From Rhizodiscina lignyota (Eukaryota; Ascomycota; Dothideomycetes; Aulographales; Rhizodiscinaceae): DNA of 64,000 bases. This document shows, piece by piece, positions 11,563-23,202 of the stretch (position 1 is its first letter; the number at the start of each line of letters is the position of its first letter). The DNA is taken from positions 124,001 through 188,000 of the forward strand of contig ML978128.1 of assembly GCA_010015805.1 (NCBI GenBank), in the 5' to 3' direction. The notes under the pieces are model-generated. The model did no database searches and was not told where the DNA came from. It saw nothing but the letters and a program-made list of their open reading frames with translations. A program made the translations under genes and the position numbers.

Positions 11563-12209
11563 ATGAGCCTCGTCGAAGAGAAGATGCAGTCAAATTCAAT
11601 TGCTTCCAGACAGAAGGGCAAGTGTAAACGGCTACGCTATTCCGTAAATGGAATAGTGGTATAATTAGATTTCGTATTTTGCACTACGTACCAGTCCTCA
11701 GCTCTAGCAGTCCATAGGCTGGACGATTTCCCGTCCATTTCCCACACTCATACCAATTCATATCGATGACCATCGACTGGACAGCGGGATCGAGGGAATC
11801 CAACATTCACAGCCAAGGGATCTATCACCTCTGGTAGAGCAGACGCGAGCTAAGTTTCAGTACTTAAGAGTTGTACATTCTGAATATGCTAGGTATCTGG
11901 TGGATTCGGGATGGTCTGGTTTTCACCGACACATCAGCCAAGAGATGCCAGCTCCTGCTTCAAATCGGTGGACGCGGAGGCGTCTGACCTGCCAGGCTGC
12001 ACAGACTTTGTCGGAAATTATGTATATATCAGGAGGTGATTCTAGCTCACTAGCGCGTGAGCACGTGCACTTGAGTATTATGGCATTCCTCTCCTTGAAT
12101 TTTGTCTCTTCAATCCATCCACGATATTCGCCACTTCGTACTCGCTGTGTGCTCTGACACTATATATCATCATTCACCATCCTGGGAGTTACATTAAACT
12201 ATATCAGCC
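11563..12209. other. Intergenic, nothing recognised
   Basis: This 650-bp stretch lies upstream of both flanking genes, which diverge from it, and has only short unconvincing frames. Confidence 0.45.
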
Positions 12210-12804
12210 ATGCCGACACGCAAGGTAAGTCTCCTGCGGCCGAAACGTCGCGTCGTCTAATTTGCTCAGCGTCAATCGTCCTCAGCTGAGGTGGACGACA
12301 AACCCGTAAAGAAGGCTCGCTCTGCCACGTCCAAACCAAAGGCGAAGGCGAAGAAGGACCTTGGAACATGTTCTCTAACCAAGAAAGAGATCGGAGATAG
12401 AGTGAAGGAGGCATTGACTCTTCAGAAGTACCATATCCCGCGAATGCGATTGGACGTATGTACATCCCCTCTCGTTCCTTTCTAACAACCCCGCTTGTAC
12501 AAGCATACCATTGCGGGAGACAATGGTTGATCGCCTATCCAAACAGATGAAGATGGACGTCGCGTTCTTTCGATCTTTCTTCGTCAACAACGACGCGCTC
12601 AGCAAGCCGCTCCAAATTGCACCGAGCGACTTCGATGACACTTCCTCAGTCGTTGTCGTTGAGATGGGCCACAATCAAGCCGGCGAGCTACTTGGCGTGA
12701 GCAAAGTCAAAGGAGGTAATAGGATGGAGACCACCTACCTCGCTGCGATGTGCGTAGTCTTTCGACCGTCAGAGGGGCGCTGTACGATGTGGCTCACCGT
12801 GTAG
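12210..12804 (+). CDS. Small basic protein of unknown function
   Basis: The likely exons are 12210-12224 (only five codons, MPTRK), 12270-12455 and 12520-12804, giving about 161 residues. The first intron is strong: GTAAGT donor, a CTAAT branch site and a CTCAG acceptor. The second has a GTATGT donor and a TTCTAAC branch site. For the frame to stay open it must use a GGGAG acceptor, which is poor, so that junction is doubtful. The N-terminal half is Lys-rich (KKARSATSKPKAKAKK), suggesting a nuclear location. The remainder is mixed charge with no motif I recognise. I do not assign a function. Confidence 0.5.
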
Positions 12805-12961
12805 AGTTCTGCTACTGGAGTTGGTAGCATTTCCACTAGACATCATTTAATCATAATCGAGCTTCTTGTCACTAAACTTTGATAGTTTCTTTGCTCTTTA
12901 CTCGCCGTGCTCAACGGCTTTGTTGACTCATGGTTCTAGTAGTTCGGCCTCAAGCTTTGAT

Positions 12962-13262
12962 TTAAGGCTGCAACTTCGCCAACGTGCCGTCAGGATCTTC
13001 AAAGTAGAGACTGTATCTTCCCTGGGGCCACTTCATTCTTGCCGTGATGGGGAGGCCCCTCTCTATCATGTGCTGATCGCGTTGCTCGACGTCTGAAATA
13101 CTGTCAACGGCCAAACAGTAGTGCTCGAAGTGAATGTGAAGTTGCTTCTGCGAGTCTCTTCGATTCGTCCTCCGGGAATTCAACGATGTGTTCAGACGGT
13201 CCGTATCTGGGGATTCGATAATCTGGCTTTGCGGGGTCGGCTACAACATCTTGTGTCGTCAT
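12962..13262 (-). pseudogene. Decayed VOC/glyoxalase-fold protein
   Basis: The last 55 or so codons read like the C-terminal half of a vicinal-oxygen-chelate (glyoxalase/bleomycin-resistance) protein. They show a β-strand with a metal-ligand-like His (FEHYCLAVDSI), a helix with VEQRDQHMIERG, then GRYSLYFEDPDGTL, the usual DPDGN/T turn. Upstream, an ATG at 13262 opens another frame (MTTQDVVADPAKPDY...) that looks like the middle of the same protein but is not joined to it by any intron. Further N-terminal-like pieces may extend to about 13400. I read this as a broken copy lying between two intact genes; a misassembled small gene is the alternative. Confidence 0.45.
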
Positions 13263-13446
13263 TTTAGCACGAAAAGCAGGAAGACAGTGTTGCCGAGATG
13301 GAGGCTTGCTCCTCGTCCAGACCCAGACGTGTTGGTCTTAATGCCAAAGTTGTCGAGATCACTTCTTTGCTGATGGGATACCGAATTCGAGTATCAAGAC
13401 GATCATGCACAGAGTCTCTGTTACTGCTCCTGTCGTCCTCACTTCG

Positions 13447-15803
13447 CTACAACTTCGAGATATCTCCGTGCCCGGCTGCCCATCTTTCATAGCCTTCGAC
13501 CATCTCTCGCGTAATGGTCTTACGATAATTCTGCACCAAGTCTTCAAACTCATCCATCTTCACCCTCTCATTCAGAATACCGTCATTGTCTCCACTCTCA
13601 AAGTTCGCGTGTGCTCTCAGTGCAGCGAACCAGGCAGCATCGTTACACATGGACGCGATTTCGGCACCCGAATGGCCTTCCGTCAACTCTGCCAACTTGA
13701 GCGGATCAACGTCCTCGAAGATTTTGGAACTCATGTTTATAGCGAAGATCTGTTTTCTGGCCTCCAGAGGCGGCGGCGACACGTATAATACGGCATCGAA
13801 TCTTCCCGGTCGCAGTAATGCAGGATCCAGAATATCAGGGCGGTTGGTTGCTGCAAGCACCAATACATTATCAAGGTTCTCGATACCATCCATCTCGTTC
13901 AGTAAGGTCGTTAATACATTCAGTCCAGGTGTGCCGCCGCCGGACTTGCCGCCTCCCTCTGTGCCTCGTGAGGACGCAATAGCATCAATTTCGTCAAAGA
14001 AGATAACAGATGGGCTGGCAGCCCTCGCCTTGCGGAAGACCTCCCTAACGCTGCGTTCCGTTTCGCCAACGTACATGCTCGTCAACTCCGCTCCTTTCAC
14101 TGCGACGAAGTTCAAGCCTGAAGATGCCGCTACAGCTTTGGCGGTGAGTGTTTTGCTGCAACCTGGAGGCCCGTAGAGCAAGATACCTCGAGGAGGCCGG
14201 ATGTTAAAGGCGGACATGATCTCCGGATGTTTAAATGGCAGATCAACAAACTTCGAGAGCGCTGCTTTGACGGTTTCGGAACCCCCTATGTCGGACCAGG
14301 ACACATTTGGCGTTGATAGAGTGATTTCACGCATAGCTGTTGGGCGGACTCGTTGTAGAGCAGTGGCGAAGTCTGAAAGGAGTATCTCTGGATTCTCCGG
14401 ATGATCGTTGTCGGTAAATCCGTGCTCTATCCCTTTCCTAGACACAAAGTCCCCATTCGGTTTGTCTGTCGCAGTTGCTTCGCGAAGGATTCGAAGTTCC
14501 GCAGCGTGCGCGGCAGCTTCACACAGCTGATCCAAATCACGGCCGACGAACCCGTGAGTTTTATCACCAACAGCATCTATTACTGTGTCCGAGATTGATG
14601 TTAGTGAGCCCCTGAGTGCTCTTAATATTTGCCTTCGCCCAATTGCATCCGGAACAGGTAGCTCCAATTCGACATTGAAATAAGGCCGTAATTTTGTGTC
14701 AATATCATTTGGATTGCCTGTCGCTGCAACGACAAGAACTTGTGCCTCCCCAAGGTCGCCCATCTGCTTCGCAATAATCGGTGGTAGAGCGTAGTGCTTG
14801 CCCTCTCGATCGCCATTCCCCGCGAGGAGGTGCAAATCATCCATTACGATTAAGCTGGGTTGCTGTGATATTGCATCTGTAAAAGCTTTCTGCGCCATTG
14901 CTCGATTGGTAACTGAGTCGCTGTCGATGGTTGTCACATTGCGGAAGCCGGCCGTTTTGAGTTTGTTGAGCACCAGAGTCTTTCCTGTACCTTGCGGCCC
15001 ATGCATGAGGATTCTTGCCGGCTTTCGACGAGGCCAGAGCTTTGATGATAGTCCATTCTTGTCAAGGAGCCGTTTCATAGCGGCGATGTGACCGTTTAGC
15101 TCTTCCAACTGGCGATCCAATGCTCCAATCCCTTCGCCATCAATTTGGATTGGGGTCATGGCATGCCCTTTCGAATTTTCTACTCCGTCAGGGACGGTGC
15201 TGTGAGAAAGATGCAAGATGCTATCGGTATCGAATGTCCAAGGTCGCACAGGCAGACCCGCAGGCAGATCTGGCTCTATTTTTTCAATGGTGAATCGTCT
15301 CTTTCTTCTACTGGACTTTGGGAGAACATCAATTACACCACCAGTCCAAATTGCTTCTAAGTGATCTGAAGTAGTCAGAGTCTGTGAGAAAGCTAGGGCT
15401 GCTTCGGATACTCACAGAGCGTCGAGTGGATGCTATATTTCAAGGCAGCTTCTTCTTCCCCCTCTTGAACACCTTGACCAGGCGTAACCTCTTTGGCCCA
15501 AATACTCTGGATTCGCGGAAGGTTCCCTTCATCCTTTGAGACAGAGAAACGGTCTTCCAGTTTGAAGCCGTACACTTCTTTGAATGAGTGGCTTGCCTTC
15601 ACGATCGCACGAGAACTTTTCGCATCCCCGAGCCAGGCAATCCCCACACCTGCCACCGAGCCGGCACTGAGAACACAACGATCGCCATTTTGCAATCTAA
15701 GTGTCTTCAAATCGTCAGGGTGAAAATAGACGCGGAATTCACCGTCAAGAGTGGACGACTTTTTCTCAAGTAATCGAAGTTTGAACGATTGGGCTTCTGC
15801 CAT
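13447..15803 (-). CDS. AFG2: AFG2/DRG1-type AAA ATPase for ribosome biogenesis
   Basis: Two exons, 15416-15803 and 13447-15365, flank a 50-bp intron (GTGAGT to TTCAG) and give 768 residues. It is a type II AAA+ protein with two ATPase rings. A Cdc48-like N domain (about 1-160) precedes D1, with Walker A GPQGTGKT near 252-259 and Walker B LIVMDD. D2 begins at WSDIGG and has GPPGCSKT, the pore loop MYVGETER, Walker B FFDEID, and the second region of homology ending LRPGRFD. Cys in place of the usual glycine in the D2 Walker A (GCSKT) is typical of Afg2/SPATA5. Afg2 strips Rlp24 and other shuttling factors from pre-60S particles in the cytoplasm. D1 has Asp-Asp where Asp-Glu is usual, so D1 hydrolysis may be altered. 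The length matches yeast Afg2 (780). A short telomere-like motif lies in its promoter. Confidence 0.88.
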
Positions 15804-16290
15804 TGCTGCAGTGAAAGAGCTTGCGTCGAACAAGCCAAGGCAAAAGAAGCCAGTCGCATTTCATGCTTGTTGTCCGACTGTGCGATTTTCAAAGAAGGGC
15901 AGACCTCGCCTTGAACTTTTTCCTTGGGCGAGCTAGCCACCAACCCTAACCCTAAAGATACATTATGGCGTTATCAAGACCGAAAGGCTCCGAGCCCCAT
16001 GGGGACTTTTATAATACAACAATTTCTTGCCTGCTGCGGATTTGCACAGGCGAGATGCGTGAATGCTTTATAACCTACTTGATTGTTGCTCTGGCAGACT
16101 TTCCTTCTGCGAGACCTGGAGGCTGAAACATTCCTCTGGACTCTTGTGCCTCAAGCTTCGACTACCACACGATTAAATCTCCGACTAACTCGCAAGAGGT
16201 TGTCTTCATCTACGAAGGAGTGTCTCAAACAACCCATTGCCCTCAAAAACAGATCCCATCTCCAGGCCGCTTCGCGTTCCGTTACCAAAC
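15804..16290. other. Divergent promoter region
   Basis: This is the 487-bp shared upstream region of the AFG2-type and kinase-like genes. It contains the telobox listed separately. No gene is seen. Confidence 0.5.
15942..15955. promoter_or_regulatory. Telobox-like tandem CCCTAA motif
   Basis: AACCCTAACCCTAAA lies about 140 bp upstream of the AFG2 start codon. Telobox motifs are known in plant and some fungal promoters of ribosome and translation genes, and AFG2 is a ribosome-assembly factor. The regulatory role here is inference. Confidence 0.35.
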
Positions 16291-17523
16291 ATGGCAGACG
16301 AAACGAAAGATCAGGTGGCAGAGTTTCTTGACAAGCTGGATGTTACTTCTGCTTCCCTTCGAACGCTGGTAGACAATATACGTTCAAAATCCGGACCCAT
16401 ACACGTCGTTGTCTCGATCCTCGCAGGTACCGGCAAAGCGGAGGAATTCTACAAGAAGCACATACCGAAATTTCTCGCCAAATTCGATCTCAAACAGGGC
16501 GATGACTATACAACGCATTTCACAAAATCGGCTACTACCGTCACAGAGCTCGCTCAGGAAGTATTTGCGATACAAGCTCGGAGCAAGCAGGTCTTCATTA
16601 TCCTCCTCTCTGGCGATGGCGGAATCGTCGACTTGCTTAATGGCCTCGCCGCTTCTGCTCACAAAGACGGATATGTCCCTCCCATCGTAGCGGTACTTCC
16701 GTTTGGTACTGCCAATGCTCTAGCACATTCTTCAAGAGTCGCATCAGACGAAACATTCGGCCTCTCCACTCTCTGCCACGGGTCACCGAAGCAGGTACCC
16801 ATTTTCAGTGTCCAGTTTTCCCCAGGGGCACGTCTAGTCACTGACGAAGGACGGCGTTACGATGAGCTCCCACAAGTACTATCTCCCAAGCCCCCACATC
16901 CAGTGACACAAAAGGCTGCTGAGACCAGTTCTATCCCCATACCGCTGCTCTACGGCGGCGTCGTGTGCAGTTGGGGCTTCCATGCTGCCATTGTTGCGGA
17001 TAGCGACACCGCCGAGTTCCGCAAGCACGGCATCGAGCGCTTTAAGATGGCTGCCAACGAAGCGCTCTGGCCATCCAATGGCAAAGGCCCCCATGAGTAT
17101 GTCGGCGATGTGTACCTCTCCCGCAATGGGAAATGGATTAAGATCCCACGAGAGAAACATAGCTATATCCTGGCCACTACGGTATCGAATCTGGAACAGA
17201 AGTTCGTGATAAGTCCGGCATCGAAGCCCATGGATGGGAGCTTGAGGCTTGTGCACTTCGGACCTATGGGTGCGGATGATGTTATGAAAGTCATGATGCA
17301 GGCTTATGATGGAGGAAAGCATGTCGACGAAGAGACGGTGGGATATGAAACCATTGATGGGCTGTGGATCGACTTCAAGGAGGATAGTGATGAAGATGAT
17401 GACGGGCAGCGATGGCGCCGTGTATGCGTGGACGGCAAGATCATCGCGGTAGAAAAGGACGGGTGGATATGTGTGACGAAGGATCCGACGACGGTGCTGG
17501 AGCTTATCGTTCCACCCCGATGA
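16291..17523 (+). CDS. DAG kinase/sphingoid-base-kinase-like protein
   Basis: One exon encodes 410 residues from the ATG at 16291; the frame is open a little upstream but has no other ATG. The DAGK catalytic-domain fold is visible: the strand HVVVSILAGTGKAEEFYKK (GTGKA where kinases have NPxSG), then the nucleotide-loop region IILLSGDGGIVDLLNGL, then VAVLPFGTANALAHS. These correspond to the GGDGTxxE and LPxGTxND motifs of sphingosine and diacylglycerol kinases. Both are altered: SGDGG for GGDGT, and no Glu or Asp at the usual places. Activity is therefore uncertain, although related fungal proteins share such changes. The C-terminal half has YGGVVCSWGFHAAIVADSD, matching the sphingosine-kinase 'GF.ADV/SE' block, and an acidic Asp/Glu stretch near 370. 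The expected role is lipid phosphorylation in the cytosol or at membranes. Confidence 0.7.
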   Translation: MADETKDQVAEFLDKLDVTSASLRTLVDNIRSKSGPIHVVVSILAGTGKAEEFYKKHIPKFLAKFDLKQGDDYTTHFTKSATTVTELAQEVFAIQARSKQVFIILLSGDGGIVDLLNGLAASAHKDGYVPPIVAVLPFGTANALAHSSRVASDETFGLSTLCHGSPKQVPIFSVQFSPGARLVTDEGRRYDELPQVLSPKPPHPVTQKAAETSSIPIPLLYGGVVCSWGFHAAIVADSDTAEFRKHGIERFKMAANEALWPSNGKGPHEYVGDVYLSRNGKWIKIPREKHSYILATTVSNLEQKFVISPASKPMDGSLRLVHFGPMGADDVMKVMMQAYDGGKHVDEETVGYETIDGLWIDFKEDSDEDDDGQRWRRVCVDGKIIAVEKDGWICVTKDPTTVLELIVPPR

Positions 17524-18074
17524 ATAAGGGGTGTGGTACAGTTGGGGAAAACATCCAAGGTCAAGACTCACGAGGAACGTTCTGGGAAGAAATGCGGATG
17601 AGATATAATAACGCATAAAGCGTTCTTCTAAGCGTTAGAATGCAATATCCCTCAATTAATCAACTGATCCTTTACTAATGCAAACTGAGGAAGCTTTTCG
17701 AAAGGCACATTTTATGGTCAGGGAAGCCGATCCTGACTGAAATGTTCCCTCAGTGTCAGTCGTGAGCGTCGGTGCTATGCTTCCACGTAGAACGTGGTGT
17801 AGGTTAAGTAAACGACCAAAGAAAGAATCCCAAAAAGCAAAACACTCAAGACTCATGCCTGATACAACATGACAAGGTTCTATTTCAATGCATCGCAAGA
17901 CCCGTCAGCTGGCCTTGGTCAATGTTGCCTGATGACAGCGCCAAATGGAAGTCACGAAAAGAACGATGCACCGGCACATTCGGATGCATTCAGGGACTGA
18001 CCCTTAATCACAAGGCTGACATCGCTGTCCTCGATTGGCCTTGTCAATTCATCCTGATAACGCTGGCGGGTCTC
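17524..18074. other. Tail-to-tail intergenic region
   Basis: These 550 bp lie between the 3' ends of two convergent genes. Nothing is recognised. Confidence 0.5.
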
Positions 18075-21000
18075 TTACTGTGAGCAATACGAGAAGAGCG
18101 ACTCGTCCTTGTCCGATGAAAGGCTCCTTTCCATGGCGCGACCGATTTGCACGTCGACCTCGACTAGATGGTGCTCCTTGCTCTCACGAGCTTCGCTTTG
18201 GTCCTGAGCCAAATCCTGGTAGTCGTTTGGCAATTGTGATACGACAGTCTCATCGTCGAGCTCAGTTATACCGTTGGTTGAGCCTGGAGCGGCTTCGCTC
18301 GTGCTTCGTATTGTTATGGACGATGGATGGCGGTGCCGGGATGCGGTGGCTTCACCAGGGACGGGAAGCGCAGAAACATGTGTTGGGCCACCGAGTAGGG
18401 AAGCAGCACGGTCGGTGAGGTCCAGATCTTCGTCGTCGGAATCTTCAGGCTCGTATCCACTATCTTCAGCCGGAATTTCTTGATCATTGGAACTGGCGAA
18501 ATCGTGGCTCGAAATCGATGTGTTGGGTAGATGTCTTACGAACAAAGGAGCTTCTCCAGTAGAAGTATCAACAGGAGAATCAAGTCCAAGAAAAGATATG
18601 TCGCTGTCACTGCAACTCTCAGGAAGGCTAGGAAGAAGCGGCTCAAATGCCTCCATCCCTCCATCGTCGTCGGTGAGGCCGTATAAATCGTTGTTTGGGT
18701 CCTCTGAGCTGGTAGGTGGTGGCCAATCTCCACTCACGTAAACGTACCTTGGGCTGAGGCCGCCATCGATATCGCCACGCTTGTATTTGTCAATATCCTC
18801 AATGAACCGGGGAGTCTCTGGTCGAGGTGGCGTATTCTGGTTCGTGTCTGGGTTTGTGACGCGGAGAGGCATAGGAGATGGGCTGGGACTATCGATCTCG
18901 CTCGTTGGGGAGTTAGACCTGGAGCTGTACGCGATCGATATTGCACGTGATATCTGGGTCGTTCCTTGCAGTACGGGAGACTCTGTACCCCTAACTGTGA
19001 TCTTTGTACCGTCGACGAGCTCTTCTGAAGAGATGATGCGGTCGTAAGCGAGACACTGTGATCCAGCAGACAAGCTAATGTCGTCCTTCGATTCATCACC
19101 AGACTCCGATTCGTCGTCAGATGGAGGCGGCAGGTATGATTCATCGTTATCATCATCACTTCCCTTGTCCACATCATTCCCACTAGCGTTGCTAATGCCA
19201 TCATGGAGCGGATCTCCAGTGTGTGAAGCGCAACGCTGGGGAAAATCTGTGCCTGGTAGACTCCCACATGAAGCGCGGTTTGAACTGGTACTTCCGACTG
19301 TGTTAGACTCCGGACTAGCTGAAACGAAGAGGCGGCGAAGCACTGAGGGATCCGTAATAATCCGCGTACTCGGGGCCGAGCCACCGGGTGGAGTGGAAAG
19401 TTGACAACACAACGGCGTACTGAGATGTCCCAAGGGAGGAGGAATCCCATGGTAAGAAGCGTAATACTCAGGATCATACAGTGAAGTGTTGATGCGGGCG
19501 CGCCGCACAAGCTCAGAGTACGTTGGGGTACTGAGATTCGATTTTTTCTCCTGACCGTGCTGAGTTTCGATTGCTTGCTTCAGAACCATTACAGATGCCT
19601 GGCAGAGCGCTAATTGACGTTCCAGGCGTCTCAACTCGGCAATTTTTGTGTCATAGGAAAGCTGTGCAACAGTGGTGTGAGGCGTTGGACACTTAGGAAA
19701 TCTATACTAATTTTAGCAAGCCTATTGCTCTGGAAAATGCAGTAACCTACTCGATCGGTGCGACCCGTGAAGCGGTTGGATCAAGTTGTCCAAACACGTC
19801 ATTAGGGTGACCCACAATTGGCACGACTGGCATCGCGAGGGTGCATCCAAGTCGTGGCGTGTCCAGGCCTTCTTCTTGAGCTCTAATCTGTCGCACTCGC
19901 TCAGGTGGACTCAAAAGTGGATCCAAGGTGCAGTAAGGCGGCGGGTTAGCAATGGCGGAGTTGCTCGCTGTCGAGAAGGCTTCGATGGGATCCTGTTTGA
20001 CAGGTTCAGCTGCTTTGGACGGCTCATCTGGCTCTGAAGATCGATGGCTCTCAGGTGAATCTCCTGGAGTGGCTTGCATGTTGGACGGCCTTAGAGTCAG
20101 AGTCGTGCTGACACGCCTTTCCATGCTAGCAATATCTTCGAAGCGGCCCCGTTCAAGAACGCTAACTGATATGCTTGCCCCTGGCATAACTGCAGAGTCT
20201 GTAATGTTAGGGTCCGCAGCGTCAAATGGTGCTCGGTATTCGTTTATCCGCGACTCTGACTGGGGGTCTAATGGATCGACGAATGGATCATTGAGCGAAG
20301 ACAAGGCCTCAGGCATGTGGGAAGAGCGAAACGGCGAAATGGTGCCCGTGTCGCGGACGTCCTCGATAACAGGGACGCTGGTGGGTGTCCCAAGCTGCTG
20401 ATACTCCTCACAATCAGATTCGAAAAGCTCAGATTTAGGCACATCACCATCCGGTTGCTCATATGCAACTGTTGGGGGGATGCTCCCAGCGATAGGCGCT
20501 GGTGAACGAGGCTGTGTGCCGACGACGAAAGTCTCAACATCATCTTCGATGGTCAACTCTTCATGGATCAGGGCACTGAGAGGCCGACCGGAGATGTTGA
20601 TGTTGACGGTAGGCGCTGGAATCGGAATGGGAGACGAGTGATGCACCTCAATGTCGGCAAAATCTTCTGGGGCTGGCGTATTATAGCTCGATACATTCGA
20701 TCGAGGTTTATTCATCTTGCGCGACCGAGACGAGAACGTAGAGAGAATGCTCGTTCTTTTGTATTCGCGATGAGACGGGGATGGCGAGAGTTGTTCCGAA
20801 GTTGACAAAATCGACGAGTTCTCGAGGTTAAGCACGCTTGCAGACGCTGGAGTATGGTAGGAGCTAGACCGATCCGGAATCGTTATTGGACTTTGGTGGG
20901 GTCCGCGGTCGAGCAGAAATGAACCATGGCGCTTCAAATGATTTTTTAGGGACAAGGACAAAACGCTGACAGACGCCGACTTTGCGAATCCCTCTGGAGT

Positions 21001-21295
21001 CCTAGGTGTCCCTGACATCCTCAGAGGAGTGTTTTGGTCGCTTCAGTTAGGATAGAAATCAGCAAACGGCCCCATTGATATCGACTAGACCTTACGTTTC
21101 ATCTTCAGCATTCATTGCAACTTCGAGAATATTCGAAATGCTGGATCTGGCCTTGTGAAGGTTCCTGCTGACACCAGCCACCATCTTCTTGGTAATGGTC
21201 TGTTGCCACGACTCAGAGGATTGTTTGATCTGTGTCGATTCGCCCATGCTGATGCCCGAGTCTTTTCGAGTGGGTGCTCTTTCGGCGGGGTCCAT
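18075..21295 (-). CDS. Large disordered Ser/Pro-rich protein
   Basis: Three exons (21096-21295, 19751-21040 and 18075-19701) are joined by 55-bp and 49-bp introns that keep phase, giving 1038 residues. The start MDPAERAPTRKDSGISMGES has a phosphodegron-like DSGIS motif. A short amphipathic region follows (about 25-60). Most of the chain is Ser/Pro/Thr/Asp-rich and predicted disordered by composition. Around the third exon boundary there is a helix with heptad character (AQLSYDTKIAELRRLERQL...). Acidic Ser/Asp runs follow (KGSDDDNDESYLPPPSDDESES). No catalytic domain or membrane segment is visible. Composition suggests a phosphorylated scaffold or polarity/signalling adaptor, but I do not recognise it. 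Confidence 0.7.
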
Positions 21296-22024
21296 GGTGC
21301 CTGGACCGAGTATTTTCAGGGGAGAGCAAATGACAGTTCGATGCAAGCCGTTACAACGGCACCGAATAATAAGATGGGAGAATGAGATGCAAGTAGAACT
21401 TGAAAACAACAGCAAATAAATTGGGGAAGGTAGGGCGTGCCTGCACGAACCGTTATAGCCGTCCCGAGCAACGCGAAGCCTGCGACTTATAGCAGGAGCC
21501 ATGAGCTCGACCGCGACCGACTTACTTCTGCAATATCTCCTGCTGGTAATTTGAAGGTATCGAAACGCATTGGTCACCTTTAGCACACAATACCCACTCT
21601 TAACGGAAGGTTCAACGGCGAACTCGTAGTCGTTGAACGAGGTGGGGAAATCATCGTCAAAGAGAGATGACACAGGTAACGCGAAAAGCAAAGACGGATC
21701 ATTTGGTTATGGTGCAAGAGGGATGGGACATGCTTTTCTTTTCAAGATGCCGTTTTCTCGCAATCCGCAACGAGACGGTCTCCTCAGTCGTCTCTCAGGT
21801 TGTCCAGCAAAGCGCCAAGCCCTGTGGCCCGTGCCCGGACGCGCTTGCATTTCTACACGCGATCGCGGCTCTGAAATCTATCAACGAACGCCCCTTCCGC
21901 ACAAATTTCCTCCTCACACATTCATTCTCGCTTACTGCGAGCTTCCACTGTCTGGAAACTTCGGTCTTCGGGCCTCGAGCATCAAGCACGTTGAGAGTAT
22001 CGACTGCCAGTTGGTGTTCTCAAC
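21296..22024. other. Divergent intergenic region
   Basis: This is 730 bp between two genes transcribed away from each other. Frames here are not supportable. Confidence 0.45.
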
Positions 22025-23202
22025 ATGGCGCAAAACACAAAGGCCGCGGAGGTCTTCAACAAAATGATTCAAGAGTGTAAGATCCTGCAGAACCTTCACC
22101 CCGGCTTGAGGCCACACTGACATTGCAATTCCGTAGCTCGAGAGCGCAAGAAGAATGAAGAACGCGCCAATGCCATGTTGGGAAGCGGACGCCGCTCCAG
22201 TGCACCTGGAGTAGCAAATGTGGGCAAAGCGCGAGGAAACCTTGCTAGTCGGATGGGAGTAGCCAAGGTTAGAAGCTGTTTACAGACTCGCCCATGCGAA
22301 GTTTGACGTTACCGTTCAGAAATCTGTCTCTCCATTCGCACGACCGTCTTCGACGAAACCAGCCGACCGCTCTCCTGCCAATGGTTCTGCAGCGAGATTC
22401 AAGTCTCGGCCCTTAGCACGAACAGCGTCAGATTCACGACTGGATCGAAGGAATCGAGCCCTGGAGGACGCAGTTACGCACAATTCTTCACCAAGTGGCT
22501 TGCGTAACCAAATTGACAATCGTGACACCCAAACAAATGGCTCTGGCTTCAGCATCCGCGGTCGAGCTGCACCTGAGACAATCACCGTCGTGGCTCAGAA
22601 TCTCGCACCAGGTACAACAGCAGCAGACATGGAGGCAGTCATTCAGCCACTTGCGGGTGAGGTGCAGTGCAAAATTGTGACTGCGCGACCGACTGTCATT
22701 TGCGAGATCGTATTCCAGGATAGAGCCGCGGCAGATAAGATTGTGCAAATGTTCAACAACAAGATGGTGTGTCTCGAAATATGGACACGTGCAGAAGAAT
22801 GGCAGCTAACTGTCTCAGGCTGATGGCCGGAAGCTCTATGTCTACATCAAGGACTCAGCGAACGCTCCCTCAAATGCCCCTTCAAACGCTCCCTTGCCAA
22901 GTAGAGCGCCGCCAACTGGACCCCGAGCAGATCGCGAGCGCAATGACAGGCAGCTGGAAGATGAGATGATGGATGTTGATGATGACCGTCGCCGGTATGA
23001 TGAAGAGCGCAGGTATGACGAGGAGCGCAGGCACACTCGTCGAGCCGATCCTGAGTACCAGGATGGACGATATGGCTTTGAGGAGCCGCAGAACTACCGC
23101 GATCCGAGACCTGCTGGCCCCAGAGGTAACCAGAGGGATGGTCAGAGGCTGTACTCTGACGGCATGGTCGGAAGGCGAGGTGAAGGAAGGTACGGACGCT
23201 GA
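22025..23202 (+). CDS. RRM RNA-binding protein
   Basis: Four exons (22025-22076, 22137-22267, 22320-22766 and 22819-23202) with introns of 60, 52 and 52 bp give 337 residues. A basic, disordered N-terminal half (about 1-180) precedes one RNA-recognition motif. The RRM shows ITVVAQNLAPGTTAADMEAV, then CEIVFQDRAAADKIVQMFNNKMADGRKLYVYI. The layout, one central RRM with 'ADGRKL' before the last strand and a charged Arg/Asp/Glu tail, recalls the Yra1/ALYREF group of mRNA-export adaptors. The N-terminal UAP56-binding helix is not obvious, so I do not name it. The tail has Arg-Tyr-Asp-Glu-Glu-Arg type repeats (about 240-290). Nuclear mRNA packaging is the likely role. Confidence 0.75.
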
